A stretch of 58,258 bases of DNA, from positions 1 to 58,258 of the forward strand of contig JAAFIK010000026.1 in the NCBI GenBank assembly GCA_013298665.1, given 5' to 3'. Positions 26,263-36,194 of the stretch are shown in pieces. The notes below the pieces were generated by a model, which ran no database searches, was not told where the DNA came from, and worked only from the letters and a program-made list of their open reading frames with translations. The DNA is from Chitinophagales bacterium (lineage in GTDB: Bacteria; Bacteroidota; Bacteroidia; Chitinophagales; Chitinophagaceae). A program made the position numbers and the translations under genes. Every line of letters starts with the position of its first letter. Positions within the stretch are counted from its first letter, which is position 1.

Positions 26263-26421
26263 ATGGGTATGCCGCAGTGGCCGTTGTTGCGTTTAACAAA
26301 TTTTAACAAATGTATTCATTCGCTACTGATTCTGTCAAGTGGCCGATCCAAAAAATGATTTTTGATGGCTCAACACGTCTTCTCGCTCTGCCAACACATT
26401 AACCATGTCAATTAACCTTTT

Positions 26422-26460
26422 CAGCAGGTAAACGACCCTTTTTATCCTGCTGGTTTTTTT
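26422..26460 (+). terminator. Terminator-like hairpin in the TonB-receptor leader
   Basis: CAGCAGG (26422-26428) pairs with CCTGCTG (26446-26452) and is followed by G and seven T residues. No plus-strand gene lies immediately upstream, and the receptor gene starts 57 bases later, so this may act as an attenuator. Confidence 0.55.
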
Positions 26461-26516
26461 CTTTGTTGCCGTCATCCCAAATTTGCCGCATTACATCAAA
26501 TTCATCCAACGGTAAA

Positions 26517-28844
26517 ATGTACAGTATCAAACCAATCGTTTTTCTTACCACCTTACTGCTGACTGTTCTGAATGGCTTGACTCAGAACCGGTATACCATC
26601 AGTGGCACGGTAAAAAGCAGCAGGAGCGGGGAAACACTCATCGGTGCTTCGGTACGTATCGGCAGCATGAACCTCGGTACGGTTACCAACGAATATGGCT
26701 TTTTCTCCCTCAGTATACCCGCTGGTCATTATCGCATTGAAATTTCTGCGCTGGGCAAAACAACAGATACCCTCAGCGTTGCAGTGGATAAAAGCAAGAT
26801 CATCAATGTTACGCTCATAGATGAACCCAAAAGCATGACCGGCGTGGTGGTAAGGGCCAGTGGTCGCGGCCGTTCCGTAAGTGGCGCGCAGATGGGCGTG
26901 GAAAAGCTCAACCTCGCCGAAGTTAAAAACATTCCTGTACTGTTTGGTGAACGGGATATCCTGAAAACCATCCAGTTGCTGCCCGGCATCAAGCCGGCCG
27001 GCGATGGCAACAGCGGCCTTTTTGTACGCGGGGGAGCGGCTGACCAAAACCTGATTCTGCTGGATGAGGCACCTGTGTATAACGCATCACATCTTTTTGG
27101 CTTCTTCTCCACTTTCAACGCTGATGCCATCAAAGATGTAACTGTTTATAAAGGCGGTATGCCTGCACAATACGGCGGAAGGCTATCCTCTGTGCTTGAC
27201 ATTAAAATGAACGAGGGTAATAACCGCGACTATCAGGTTAGTGGCGGGGCAGGATTGATTGCGGCAAAGGTTAACGTGGAAGGGCCCATACAAAAAGACA
27301 AATCTTCTTTTCTGATCAGTGCCCGCCGTACCTATGCCGACCTCTTCCTCAAAGCATCGCCTGACACCAATATCAAAAACAATAAATTGTACTTCTACGA
27401 CCTGAATACCAAGATGAACTATCAGTTGGGTGAAAAGGACAGGCTGTACATCAGCGGTTATTTCGGGCAGGACGTACTGGGTGTAAAAAAGGAGTTTTCC
27501 ATCAACTGGGGTAATGCAACAGCTACCGTGCGCTGGAACCATATTTTCAACGGCAGGCTCTTTGCCAATACCTCAGCTATTTTCAGCAATTACAATTACA
27601 AGATTAATGTGAAAGATGCTTCTGGTAACCTGGAAGTGTTCTCACAGATACGCGACTGGAACCTTAAGCAGGATTACCAATGGAGCATAAATAACCGCAA
27701 CAGTCTGCGCTTTGGCTGGAATGCTATTTACCATACCATACGCCCCGGTGAAGTGCGGTCAAAGGGCAATTCCACCTATAACGACCTGCTCCTGCAGAAA
27801 AGATATGCTTTTGAAAGCAGCGTTTATGCATCCGACAACTGGAAAGTGAATGAAATGCTGACGGTTACTGCCGGAATCCGGCTCACCACTTTCAGTATTC
27901 TGGGCAAGGGCGATTATTACAAACTTGATCATAATGGCAATGTGGTGGATACCCTGCGCTACAATAAGGGAGATGTGGTGAAGACCTATATCAATCCTGA
28001 ACCCCGCCTGGCTATCGGCTACCAGTTTAACCAGGCCACTTCCGTAAAAGCATCTTATGTACGCAATGTGCAGCATATGCACCTCCTGTCCAACTCCACC
28101 ACCACATCGCCTACCGACAAATGGGTGGCCAGTACCAATATCATCAAACCCGAATTATCTGACCAGGTATCGGTGGGGTATTATAAAAACTTCAAAGGCA
28201 ATACCTGGGAACTGACCGTGGAAGCTTATTACAAAAGCATGCAGAATCAGGTGGACTATCGTGATGGCTCGGATCTGTTCAGCAACAATGCCATTGAGTC
28301 GCAGTTGCTGTTTGGCAAAGGAAGGGCTTACGGGATGGAGTGGTTGATCCGCAGGAAAACGGGCAGGCTCACGGGATGGCTGGGGTATACCCTGTCAAAA
28401 TCTGAACGGCTCATCAACGGCATCAACAGCAACAAATGGTACAATGCCCGGCAGGACCGCACGCACGATATTTCTGTGGTGGCCATGTATGAAGCGAATA
28501 AGCGATGGACGCTCTCTGCCAGTTGGGTATATTATACGGGCGATGCCGTTACGTTTCCCGAAGGCAAATACCAGATTAACGGGCAAACCGTCTTTTATTA
28601 TACGAACCGTAATGCCTATCGGATGCCTGCTTATCACCGACTCGATCTCGGTGCCACACTACAGTTGAAGGCAAAGAAAAACCGGAGTGCGGAACTGTCC
28701 TTCAGCCTGTACAATGCTTACGGCCGTGCCAATGCCTATACCATTAATTTCCGCGATGGAAAAAATGATCCCACCAAAACCGAGGCTGTTCAAACCACGC
28801 TTTTCAGGTTTATTCCCTCTGTATCGTACAATTTTAAATTTTAA
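26517..28844 (+). CDS. TonB-dependent receptor with carboxypeptidase-regulatory-like domain
   Basis: A 775-aa outer-membrane receptor, counted from the ATG at 26517, where a signal peptide begins (MYSIKPIVFLTTLLLTVLNG). Residues ~25-110 are a CarboxypepD_reg-like domain (YTISGTVKSSRSGETLIGAS), then the plug (~130-235) with VPVLFGERDILKTIQLLPG-type and LFVRGGAADQNLILLDEAP motifs, and a 22-strand-type barrel ending in FIPSVSYNFKF with a terminal aromatic residue. It is shorter than SusC proteins (~1000 aa). The partner three bases downstream is a DUF4249 lipoprotein, a common pairing in Bacteroidota. Ligand unknown. No TonB box or anti-sigma STN domain is evident. Confidence 0.93.
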   Translation: MYSIKPIVFLTTLLLTVLNGLTQNRYTISGTVKSSRSGETLIGASVRIGSMNLGTVTNEYGFFSLSIPAGHYRIEISALGKTTDTLSVAVDKSKIINVTLIDEPKSMTGVVVRASGRGRSVSGAQMGVEKLNLAEVKNIPVLFGERDILKTIQLLPGIKPAGDGNSGLFVRGGAADQNLILLDEAPVYNASHLFGFFSTFNADAIKDVTVYKGGMPAQYGGRLSSVLDIKMNEGNNRDYQVSGGAGLIAAKVNVEGPIQKDKSSFLISARRTYADLFLKASPDTNIKNNKLYFYDLNTKMNYQLGEKDRLYISGYFGQDVLGVKKEFSINWGNATATVRWNHIFNGRLFANTSAIFSNYNYKINVKDASGNLEVFSQIRDWNLKQDYQWSINNRNSLRFGWNAIYHTIRPGEVRSKGNSTYNDLLLQKRYAFESSVYASDNWKVNEMLTVTAGIRLTTFSILGKGDYYKLDHNGNVVDTLRYNKGDVVKTYINPEPRLAIGYQFNQATSVKASYVRNVQHMHLLSNSTTTSPTDKWVASTNIIKPELSDQVSVGYYKNFKGNTWELTVEAYYKSMQNQVDYRDGSDLFSNNAIESQLLFGKGRAYGMEWLIRRKTGRLTGWLGYTLSKSERLINGINSNKWYNARQDRTHDISVVAMYEANKRWTLSASWVYYTGDAVTFPEGKYQINGQTVFYYTNRNAYRMPAYHRLDLGATLQLKAKKNRSAELSFSLYNAYGRANAYTINFRDGKNDPTKTEAVQTTLFRFIPSVSYNFKF

Positions 28845-28847
28845 GCC

Positions 28848-29630
28848 ATGAATAAATTATTGATGTCTGCCGGTATTGCTTTACTGTTGCTCAGTTCCTG
28901 CGAAAAAGTCATTGACGTCAAGTTGCGCGACTCGGAAAAAAAATATGTAGTGGAAGGGTTCCTGAGCGATGCGGCCAATGGCGCCGAAGTACGTGTGTCG
29001 CAAACCAAGTCCTTCAGCAGCAGCAACAGTTTCAACGGGGTTAGTGGTGCCGTAATACTGCTTACCTCCAATACAGGCGCATCATACAGTTTTACTGAAA
29101 CCACTCCCGGTATTTATAAAACAGCAGCTTTTGCAGGCACGCCGGGTACCGGCTATCAGCTTACGGTAAAAGTGGGCGGACAAACCTTTGCTGCGGCTTC
29201 CGTCATGCCTGCTCCCGTTCCTTTAGACAGCCTGTTTGTGGAGACCTTCACTTTTGGCCCCGGGGGTAATAGTAAAATTGTGGATGTTGTATTTGACGAT
29301 CCCGTAACAAAGGGCAATGCCTATCGTTTCCGCAACTGGGTCAACCGTGTGGAAGAAAATGTGGTTTATGTACAGAATGATGATTATTACAATGGCAATC
29401 AGGTAATATCACAACTCATCAACGGGGATTCAAAAATAAAAACGGGCGATTCGATACTCGTGGAAATGCAGTGTATCGACAGGGAGGTATACAAATACTG
29501 GAAAACACTGAGCGATCTGAAAGAGGGCAACAGTGCAACCCCGGCAAATCCCACCACCAATTTTTCCGGTGGTTGTCTGGGCTATTTCAGTGCATATGCC
29601 GCAACCAGAAAGGCCATGAAGGTTCAATAA
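28848..29630 (+). CDS. DUF4249 family lipoprotein
   Basis: A 260-aa lipoprotein: hydrophobic signal with lipobox LLSSC (C19). The mature start matches DUF4249 (CEKVIDVKL, then YVVEGFLSD), and the body is beta-rich with VSGAVILLT and a late WKTLSDLKEG segment. DUF4249 proteins are encoded next to TonB receptors and presumably help bind or present the substrate on the outer surface. It starts 3 bases after the receptor stop, so the two form an operon that ends at the terminator at 29709-29734. Confidence 0.88.
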   Translation: MNKLLMSAGIALLLLSSCEKVIDVKLRDSEKKYVVEGFLSDAANGAEVRVSQTKSFSSSNSFNGVSGAVILLTSNTGASYSFTETTPGIYKTAAFAGTPGTGYQLTVKVGGQTFAAASVMPAPVPLDSLFVETFTFGPGGNSKIVDVVFDDPVTKGNAYRFRNWVNRVEENVVYVQNDDYYNGNQVISQLINGDSKIKTGDSILVEMQCIDREVYKYWKTLSDLKEGNSATPANPTTNFSGGCLGYFSAYAATRKAMKVQ

Positions 29631-29708
29631 ACGGACTTAAAGTATAGTAGTTCTAAAGACAGCGCGTGATTTTAATAGCAATACAGTTGGAAACGCGATT
29701 GTCATGCG

Positions 29709-29734
29709 GTTCCGGATTCTTCCGGAACTTTTTT
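29709..29734 (+). terminator. Intrinsic terminator after the TonB receptor/DUF4249 operon
   Basis: GTTCCGGA (29709-29716), loop TTCT, TCCGGAAC (29721-29728) and six T residues. Confidence 0.9.
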
Positions 29735-29737
29735 ATT

Positions 29738-31456
29738 TTAGAGTCTCCGCATCTCCACAAAAAAATTACGGTCTGCCCGGCAGTCATATTTACCCGTTTT
29801 GCCCGGCAACAGTTTTTCTGTCTTTATCTTCCCTTCAACAGGATAGATCATCCTTGCGGTTGTGCTGTCGCCTGTCCATATCTTCAGCGGCATATTAAAA
29901 CCCTTTACACAGTTGGCCCACTGATACGAAAGTGTATTTCCGGTGATGCGATACAGCAGCCGGGGTACCCTGGTTGTGCGCAGGTACTGGTCGAAAATTT
30001 TTGAGAGGTTGATACCCGATTGTCTGCTCATATAGGTTTCTACCTGGTTGGTGGTCACCACCTGGTGGTAGAATACCTGGTTCAGTCCCCGCAAAATCCC
30101 CCTGAACTTTTCATCGTCATTGATGAGTTGCCGGATGGTATGCAGCATATTGCCGCCCTTGTAATACATATCGCCGCTGCCTTCTTTGTTAACGCCGTAA
30201 CGGCCGATGATGGGTATATCATTCTGGATATTGCTGCGGGTACCGGTTACATAATCATTGCCTGCTTCCTTTCCATAAAAAAAATCGGTGAATAAGGTTT
30301 CGCTGTAATTGGTAAAACCCTCATGCACCCACATATCTGCAATATCACTGGTGGTGATGTTGTTGGCAAACCATTCGTGTCCGCTTTCGTGAACGATGAT
30401 GAAATCCCATTTCAATCCCCAGCCTGTGCCCGAGAGATCATTACCGAGGTATCCCATTTTATAAGCATTGCCATAAGCAGTTGCACTCTGGTGCTCCATG
30501 CCAAGGTGCGGCGCATCTACCAACTGGTAGCCATCTTCATAAAAAGGGTAGGGTCCAAACCAGTATTCAAATGCCTTCATCATCCGCGGCACATCAGCAA
30601 ACTGCTGTTTGGCTTTATTGAGGTTATAATCCAATACCCAGTAGTTGAGTGAAAGCGGCCCCTTTTCACCGGCATAGGTTTCACTGAAGTTGACATATTT
30701 CCCGATATACGGAATGATGCAGTAATTATTGATGGGTGAAGTGACGACCCAGGTATATCGAGTAGTGCCATTGCCCAGCGGCTTTTTTTGCTGCAGACGG
30801 CCATTCCCCACAGCTACCAGCGAATCAGGAGCAATAATGCTGAGCGTAGCCCCGCGATCGGGTTCATCACTCTGGTGGTCTTTGCAGGGGTACCAGACAC
30901 TTGCGCCCAGTCCCTGGCAGGCCACACTCATCCAGGGGTTGCCATTGGCATCCTTCCGCCAGATCCAGCCCCCATCCCAGGGCGGCCGGATGGCCTCCCG
31001 GGGTTTGCCATGAAAACTGATGGTAAGGAATTGCGGTACCGGATTGTTTGTCGCAGGAAATATATGATTGCCAAAACCCAGCCACCATACATTTCCTTCA
31101 TGACTGATATCCGTAATGGCTGTACCCGAAGCTTCCGGTGTACCCGCTTTAAACAATACCTGATCAATCTCCATCGGTTGTTGCAGGTCAATCTGCATAC
31201 GCCTGCCTTTGCCCGGTTGTGCAATAAAGCGTATGGTTACCTCGCCTTGTATCGTTTTGGCCGTAAAATCCGGTGCTACGGTAATATCGTAATGCTGCAC
31301 ATCCCACCAGGCCCGTTCCCGGTTAATGGTGCCACGAAGTGTATCCGCACGGGTAAATTCCTCTTTGTCATTCAGGGGTTGGGCAATCATCTGTGCGCCC
31401 GGCAGCAGCAGAACCAGGCCGGCAAAAATTTTGAACAACGGTAGTTTCCTTGCCAT
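29738..31456 (-). CDS. M1-family zinc metallopeptidase (aminopeptidase-like)
   Basis: A 572-aa exported protein (signal ...IFAGLVLLLPGAQMIAQ). An N-terminal beta domain (HYDITVAPDFTAKTIQGEVT) is followed by the gluzincin catalytic domain with HESGHEWFANN (zinc ligands H356 and H360, catalytic E357) and the third ligand E379 in WVHEGF, the spacing expected for M1. The usual GAMEN exopeptidase motif reads LGMEHQS here, the variant seen in many Bacteroidota M1 members. The helical C-terminal domain is short. It should trim peptides in the periplasm or at the surface. The neighbouring divergent gene encodes a peptide-type binding lipoprotein, which fits peptide use. Confidence 0.93.
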   Translation of the reverse strand: MARKLPLFKIFAGLVLLLPGAQMIAQPLNDKEEFTRADTLRGTINRERAWWDVQHYDITVAPDFTAKTIQGEVTIRFIAQPGKGRRMQIDLQQPMEIDQVLFKAGTPEASGTAITDISHEGNVWWLGFGNHIFPATNNPVPQFLTISFHGKPREAIRPPWDGGWIWRKDANGNPWMSVACQGLGASVWYPCKDHQSDEPDRGATLSIIAPDSLVAVGNGRLQQKKPLGNGTTRYTWVVTSPINNYCIIPYIGKYVNFSETYAGEKGPLSLNYWVLDYNLNKAKQQFADVPRMMKAFEYWFGPYPFYEDGYQLVDAPHLGMEHQSATAYGNAYKMGYLGNDLSGTGWGLKWDFIIVHESGHEWFANNITTSDIADMWVHEGFTNYSETLFTDFFYGKEAGNDYVTGTRSNIQNDIPIIGRYGVNKEGSGDMYYKGGNMLHTIRQLINDDEKFRGILRGLNQVFYHQVVTTNQVETYMSRQSGINLSKIFDQYLRTTRVPRLLYRITGNTLSYQWANCVKGFNMPLKIWTGDSTTARMIYPVEGKIKTEKLLPGKTGKYDCRADRNFFVEMRRL

Positions 31457-31548
31457 AATTAAGACAATCGTTTATGATACAATGGCTTAAATTTATGCTT
31501 TATATGGTAAAGCATTATTACAAATTACAACAAAAATCCTTTTTTGGG

Positions 31549-33180
31549 ATGACTGGCAAACTGGTGTTACCGGCTACGCTCTTACCCCTGCTCTTTTTCT
31601 ATACTGCCTGCAACAACCACCGGCACCCGGATAAAAAGATTTTTCATTATAACGAACAGTCCGGCATCGCTTCCCTCGACCCTGCATTCTGTAAAAGCCA
31701 GGCTGTTATGTGGGCAGTCCACCAGTTGTACAATACCCTTGTGGAAGTGGATAGCAATATGCAGACAGCGCCTTCCCTTGCCAAAAGCTGGTCGATGAGC
31801 GCGGACAGCAGAACCCTCACTTTTATCCTCCGTAATGATGTTTATTTTACCGACGACCCCTGTTTTGCCGGTGGAAAGGGGCGCAGGCTGGTGGCTGCTG
31901 ACGTGGTGTACAGCCTTCGCCGTATTATGGATAAATCCGTAGCCAGTCCCGGTGCCTGGATATTCAATGGCCGTATTGATTCCGCCAATGGATTTGCCGC
32001 ACCAGACGATACCACTTTTCAACTGCGCCTGGTACAACCCTTTCAGCCTATACTCGGTATCCTCAGTATGCAGTATTGCAGCATTCTGCCGCATGAAGCC
32101 GTAGAACAGTATGGTACCGACTTCCGCCGTCATCCTGTGGGTACAGGGCCCTTTGCATTGGTGGCCTGGGAAGAAGGACAGGCCATGGTGCTGACCAGAA
32201 ACAACAACTATTTTGAGCAGGATGCCAACGGACGGCGGCTGCCCCTGATTGATGGTGTGAGGATCAGTTTCTTCGACAGCAAGGCTACCGAGTTTCTTGA
32301 GTTTCAGCAGAAAAAACTTGATTTCATCAACGATATTGACGCTTCATTTAAGGATGAGATTCTCACTAAAACGGGTAACCTTAAGAAGCAATGGCAGGGT
32401 CAGTTGCAGTTGCACAAACATGCCTATCTTAATATTGAATACATCGGCATACTGGTGGATGAAAAGAATCCGCTGGTGAGCAACTCACCCCTCCGGTTGC
32501 AAAAAATCCGCCAGGCCATCAACTATGGTTTTGATCGCCGTAAAATGATGCTTTACCTGCGCAATTCCATCGGTACCCCCGCACAGAGCGGTTTTGTACC
32601 CATGGGGCTGCCGTCTTTTGATACCACGGTGGTAAAGGGATATGCTTACAACCCGGCCAGAGCCAGGCAATTGCTCCGGGAGGCAGGGTTCCCGGAAGGC
32701 CGGGGATTGCCAGAAGTCAAACTGATGACAATCCCTGTATATGCCGACCTTGGCAGCTATATCGCCAATGAGCTTCGGCAGACAGGTATCAGGATACAGG
32801 TGGATGCTATGCAGAAAAGCCTGTTGATGGAGCAGACCAGCAAATCAATGGCACCTATGTTCAGGGGAAGCTGGATTGCTGATTATCCGGATGCTGAAAA
32901 CTACCTCAGTGTTTTTTACAGCAAAAATCCTGCGCCGCCCAATTATACGCGTTACAGCAACCCGGCTTTTGATGTCCTTTATGAAAAAGCTTTGCTTACT
33001 GCAAATGATTCCCTGCGTTACCGGTTGTACCAGCAAATGGATCAGCTTGTCATCAATGATGCTCCGGTAATACCACTCTGGTACGATATGGTTTTGCACC
33101 TTGTACAGCCCTATATCAGGCACTTTGAACCCAACAGCCTTAACCTGCTGGAATTGCGGAGGGTGGAGATTTTGCGATAA
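31549..33180 (+). CDS. ABC-type peptide-binding lipoprotein (SBP family 5)
   Basis: A 543-aa lipoprotein counted from the ATG at 31549, which gives MTGKLVLPATLLPLLFFYTAC with lipobox YTAC; the frame is open 25 codons further up. It has the family 5 substrate-binding fold: SLDPAFCKSQAVMW near the start, the middle HPVGTGPFALVAWEEGQAMVLTR signature region in short pieces (VGTGPF), and IRQAINYGFDR. Relatives bind oligopeptides or nickel. No permease or ATPase genes flank it, so it may work with a transporter encoded elsewhere. Confidence 0.88.
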   Translation: MTGKLVLPATLLPLLFFYTACNNHRHPDKKIFHYNEQSGIASLDPAFCKSQAVMWAVHQLYNTLVEVDSNMQTAPSLAKSWSMSADSRTLTFILRNDVYFTDDPCFAGGKGRRLVAADVVYSLRRIMDKSVASPGAWIFNGRIDSANGFAAPDDTTFQLRLVQPFQPILGILSMQYCSILPHEAVEQYGTDFRRHPVGTGPFALVAWEEGQAMVLTRNNNYFEQDANGRRLPLIDGVRISFFDSKATEFLEFQQKKLDFINDIDASFKDEILTKTGNLKKQWQGQLQLHKHAYLNIEYIGILVDEKNPLVSNSPLRLQKIRQAINYGFDRRKMMLYLRNSIGTPAQSGFVPMGLPSFDTTVVKGYAYNPARARQLLREAGFPEGRGLPEVKLMTIPVYADLGSYIANELRQTGIRIQVDAMQKSLLMEQTSKSMAPMFRGSWIADYPDAENYLSVFYSKNPAPPNYTRYSNPAFDVLYEKALLTANDSLRYRLYQQMDQLVINDAPVIPLWYDMVLHLVQPYIRHFEPNSLNLLELRRVEILR

Positions 33181-33315
33181 ACTGCGGACAACAATAACCG
33201 GGTATTTTTATTTGGAGATGTATATTACGCTGTAAGGGTGGCTCCATTTCTCCGGGCCGATTGTCAATAAAATGGCATTGCCCATCGCCGGCAAAAATCA
33301 TCAGAAAAAGGCTGG

Positions 33316-35982
33316 TTACTCCTTGATCAACGGTACAGACTGATTAATTCCATTGCCGCTGATCCGGAGCATATAATGTCCGCCCGGCAGATAGCCAAGG
33401 TCGTTTATGGTGATAAGATTATCTCCCCTTGCAACGGTTAAACGTTTTTCCAGAACTGTCTGTCCCGCAGTATTCAGCAGGCGGCAGGTCAGTTGCTGTT
33501 CAGTTGTACTGTTGCATAATATATTGACCCTTTCCTTAAAAGGATTAGGATATACCGCCATTGCAGTGTTGCCGGAAACCCGGAGCGGTATGATACTGCT
33601 GTACGAAATTTTGCCATCAATATCCACCAGCCTGAGCCGGTAGTACCAGACTTTTACCGGTTCGTCAAGTATATCCTGTACGGCATATCTTTTTTCGATT
33701 GTACTGTTGCCGGTTCCGTTTACCCGGGTGCGGTAGTTGAAATGTTGCCCGTCACTGCTGCGTTCCAGTTCAAAATGGCTGAAGCTGGTTTCCTGTTCGG
33801 TTGTCCATTGCAGCACCCCGGTCCGGTTATTCAGCAACGTAGCAGTGAAGCTGCTGAGCTTGACGGGGATAGCGCCCCCCAATGGAGTAATGATTGCCGT
33901 ACCATCGTCAACAAATGGCTCGCCCGACGCTGCGTTGGCCCTGATGCGCGCAGTATTGATCACAGAGCCCGGGATCGCCGCCGCCTGCACTTTGAAGCGC
34001 AGGGTATAGCTTTCGCCTGCCTGAAGCTGGCCGCCCGCAGTACCCGTGGCATTTGTACCCAGGAAAAAGCTGATATAGGTACGGCTGCCATTAACACCCT
34101 GCTGGGCAATATCACCATCCGCAGCATCTGTTTTGAATCCGGGTGTAATACCGGGGCAGTTCACCACTTCAAGCGTGCCTGGTATATAGGTAACGTTGGC
34201 GGGCAGGGTGTCCGTTACCACACAATTAAATGCTGTTCCTGGTCCCGTATTTGTACCCGATAGCGTATAAGTTAATGTTTCGCCCGAATCAACAATACTG
34301 TTGCCATTGGCATCAGCAACCAGTTTGTCAAGATTTATGGTGGGTTCTTTCATCCGTATGCAGAAGGTGAAAAGACTGGGGAAATAACGATCGGCCTCTG
34401 TACCAAATTCGATGGTCACCGATGTGGCATTGGGCACAATACCATAACCCGCACCTACTTCTATTTCATCGATATCAATACCCATCTGGTTCGTATAGTC
34501 GGGGTTCTTGGTGGTAACATAACTGCCATTTTTTGAAATACTTCCGTTCCACATATTGGTGATGGGGTTGACGGTATTGGTAAAGGGCGTACCGTTAATT
34601 TTGAGGAAATCACCAGCAGGGTTGGAAGCGGTTGCCCCAAGGTTGGCATCACCCTCCCAGATCATACTGGTCATTACCGCATCCGGCAGCGCCAGTGGTG
34701 TATTCGGTACATTGAGTCCCGTAAGCGTTACCGATTGGCTTACCACTGCACCGCCGTTAAATACGTTCAGGAATCCATCGTAAATGCGTACACTGTTAAA
34801 CGGTTGTGTATTGTTGGCATAAGCGACAACAATACTCCAGCCCGCATAGTTGCCTCCGCTGGCAGTGGCACCCGTGGTTGCCGGTATATCGGCTACGGTA
34901 TATGTACCCGCCCCATTGCTGTTGACAAAAGCGGTGATGTCAATAAAGGACTGATAGTTGATGCTCAGGCTGGTAGCCGCAGACTGGTCGGTATTGGTAA
35001 CGGGCGCAAGAATGGTCACATATGGTCCGCTGGTACCCTTCCTGATTTTTACCCTGCGTATTGTATCGGGTGAAGCCGTAACCACGCTGTTGTCGATACG
35101 GCCACCCCAGTAGAGGCGCGCAAATTTTATGGTATTGGTACCGGCTGGCAGCAGCAGATCGGCCGTGGAAGAATTGACCGTGTTGATATTGGTACCCACC
35201 AGGGAAAGTTCAAAAGAAAGGTCATCGCTCTTATTGGATCGCTGGTGTACTTCCACCGCAATCGTATTGGCACCGTTTGCAAAGGCCGATGCCGGAAGGG
35301 GAATGGCCACAGCTACGTTTTCAACGGCTGAGAGTGCCGGGGTGTTATGCGTAATGACACCCGCCGGCATATTGATCCTTGCCACTTCCACGCCGTTGAT
35401 GTACACCATTGCGCCATCGTCGTAAATAAGGTTGAAGGTGAAATCCCGGTACAAGCCGGCAGGTATGTTCACCGTTTTGCGGAAATAGGTGGTCATATAC
35501 CTCGAACTGGCAGGGCCGCCATTGATGACTGTGGCCTCATCGCCATCACCAAACCCGAGTTCACCTGCGCCCTGTGCCCAGGCAGCATCGTCAAAGCTGC
35601 TGGTTTCCCAATCTGCGGGACGGGTATTGTTGTCTAAGTATTTCCAGGTGCTGCCGGGTGCAAATACCGCTGAAGTGGGAGGGAGGGTACCATCCACATC
35701 GGCAAACTGCATATTGGCATTGTCGTTGCCATACTGCGAAAAGCCGATACCCCCTGCAGTATTAGCCGGATTGCCGGTCTCATTCATTTTAACCAGGTTA
35801 ACCGCATTGTTGTCCACAATATGCATCATTGTATTACCAAAAAGTGTACACCCTCCTTTGAGGTTTTCGGAGTAAAGCAGGTTATACGGCCTGATCACCT
35901 GGGCATCAGCTCCGGTACACACCAATACAAGCAATATCAGTATAATATGAGGTTTCAATTTGCTCAATATGTCTTGTTTCAT
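33316..35982 (-). CDS. T9SS type A cell-surface protein
   Basis: An 888-aa exported protein (signal ...PHIILILLVLVCTGADAQ). The first third has a beta-sandwich with WKYLDNNTRPADWETSSFDD and ITAFVNSNGAGTYTVADIP, as found in large surface proteins. Residues ~555-665 resemble a DUF11/SdrD-like domain (DSGETLTYTLSGTNTGPG, then VTDTLPANVTYIPG). Then come an SSFTATLLNNRTGVLQW domain (FN3-like) and a type A sorting domain from ~800 (VYPNPFKERVNI, LPGGHYMLRISG). The protein should be secreted by T9SS and fixed to the cell surface. No catalytic motif is seen; adhesion or a structural role is likely. Confidence 0.85.
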   Translation of the reverse strand: MKQDILSKLKPHIILILLVLVCTGADAQVIRPYNLLYSENLKGGCTLFGNTMMHIVDNNAVNLVKMNETGNPANTAGGIGFSQYGNDNANMQFADVDGTLPPTSAVFAPGSTWKYLDNNTRPADWETSSFDDAAWAQGAGELGFGDGDEATVINGGPASSRYMTTYFRKTVNIPAGLYRDFTFNLIYDDGAMVYINGVEVARINMPAGVITHNTPALSAVENVAVAIPLPASAFANGANTIAVEVHQRSNKSDDLSFELSLVGTNINTVNSSTADLLLPAGTNTIKFARLYWGGRIDNSVVTASPDTIRRVKIRKGTSGPYVTILAPVTNTDQSAATSLSINYQSFIDITAFVNSNGAGTYTVADIPATTGATASGGNYAGWSIVVAYANNTQPFNSVRIYDGFLNVFNGGAVVSQSVTLTGLNVPNTPLALPDAVMTSMIWEGDANLGATASNPAGDFLKINGTPFTNTVNPITNMWNGSISKNGSYVTTKNPDYTNQMGIDIDEIEVGAGYGIVPNATSVTIEFGTEADRYFPSLFTFCIRMKEPTINLDKLVADANGNSIVDSGETLTYTLSGTNTGPGTAFNCVVTDTLPANVTYIPGTLEVVNCPGITPGFKTDAADGDIAQQGVNGSRTYISFFLGTNATGTAGGQLQAGESYTLRFKVQAAAIPGSVINTARIRANAASGEPFVDDGTAIITPLGGAIPVKLSSFTATLLNNRTGVLQWTTEQETSFSHFELERSSDGQHFNYRTRVNGTGNSTIEKRYAVQDILDEPVKVWYYRLRLVDIDGKISYSSIIPLRVSGNTAMAVYPNPFKERVNILCNSTTEQQLTCRLLNTAGQTVLEKRLTVARGDNLITINDLGYLPGGHYMLRISGNGINQSVPLIKE

Positions 35983-36170
35983 ATGCAGAGTCCGGATTGG
36001 GTGAAGGTGCTGCTTTCCGGGTGATTTTTACCGGAAACAGGTTTAGCGGAGGATACAAAATACCGGGATGGGGGAATCGCATATATTGTATCAGGTGCAA
36101 GATAATCCATTTCTGTAATTCAGCGGCGTGATACAAGAAACAAGTATCCCAACAAAACCAGGCCAGGCGG

Positions 36171-36190
36171 GAGTACCAGGTACTTAGCAC
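36171..36190. repeat. AGTAC-type palindromic element, copy 5
   Basis: GAGTACCAGGTACTTAGCAC lies just after the lipoprotein gene at 36195-36875 (minus). TACCAGGTACT is identical to part of the element at 121-162. Confidence 0.4.
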
Positions 36191-36194
36191 CCCT

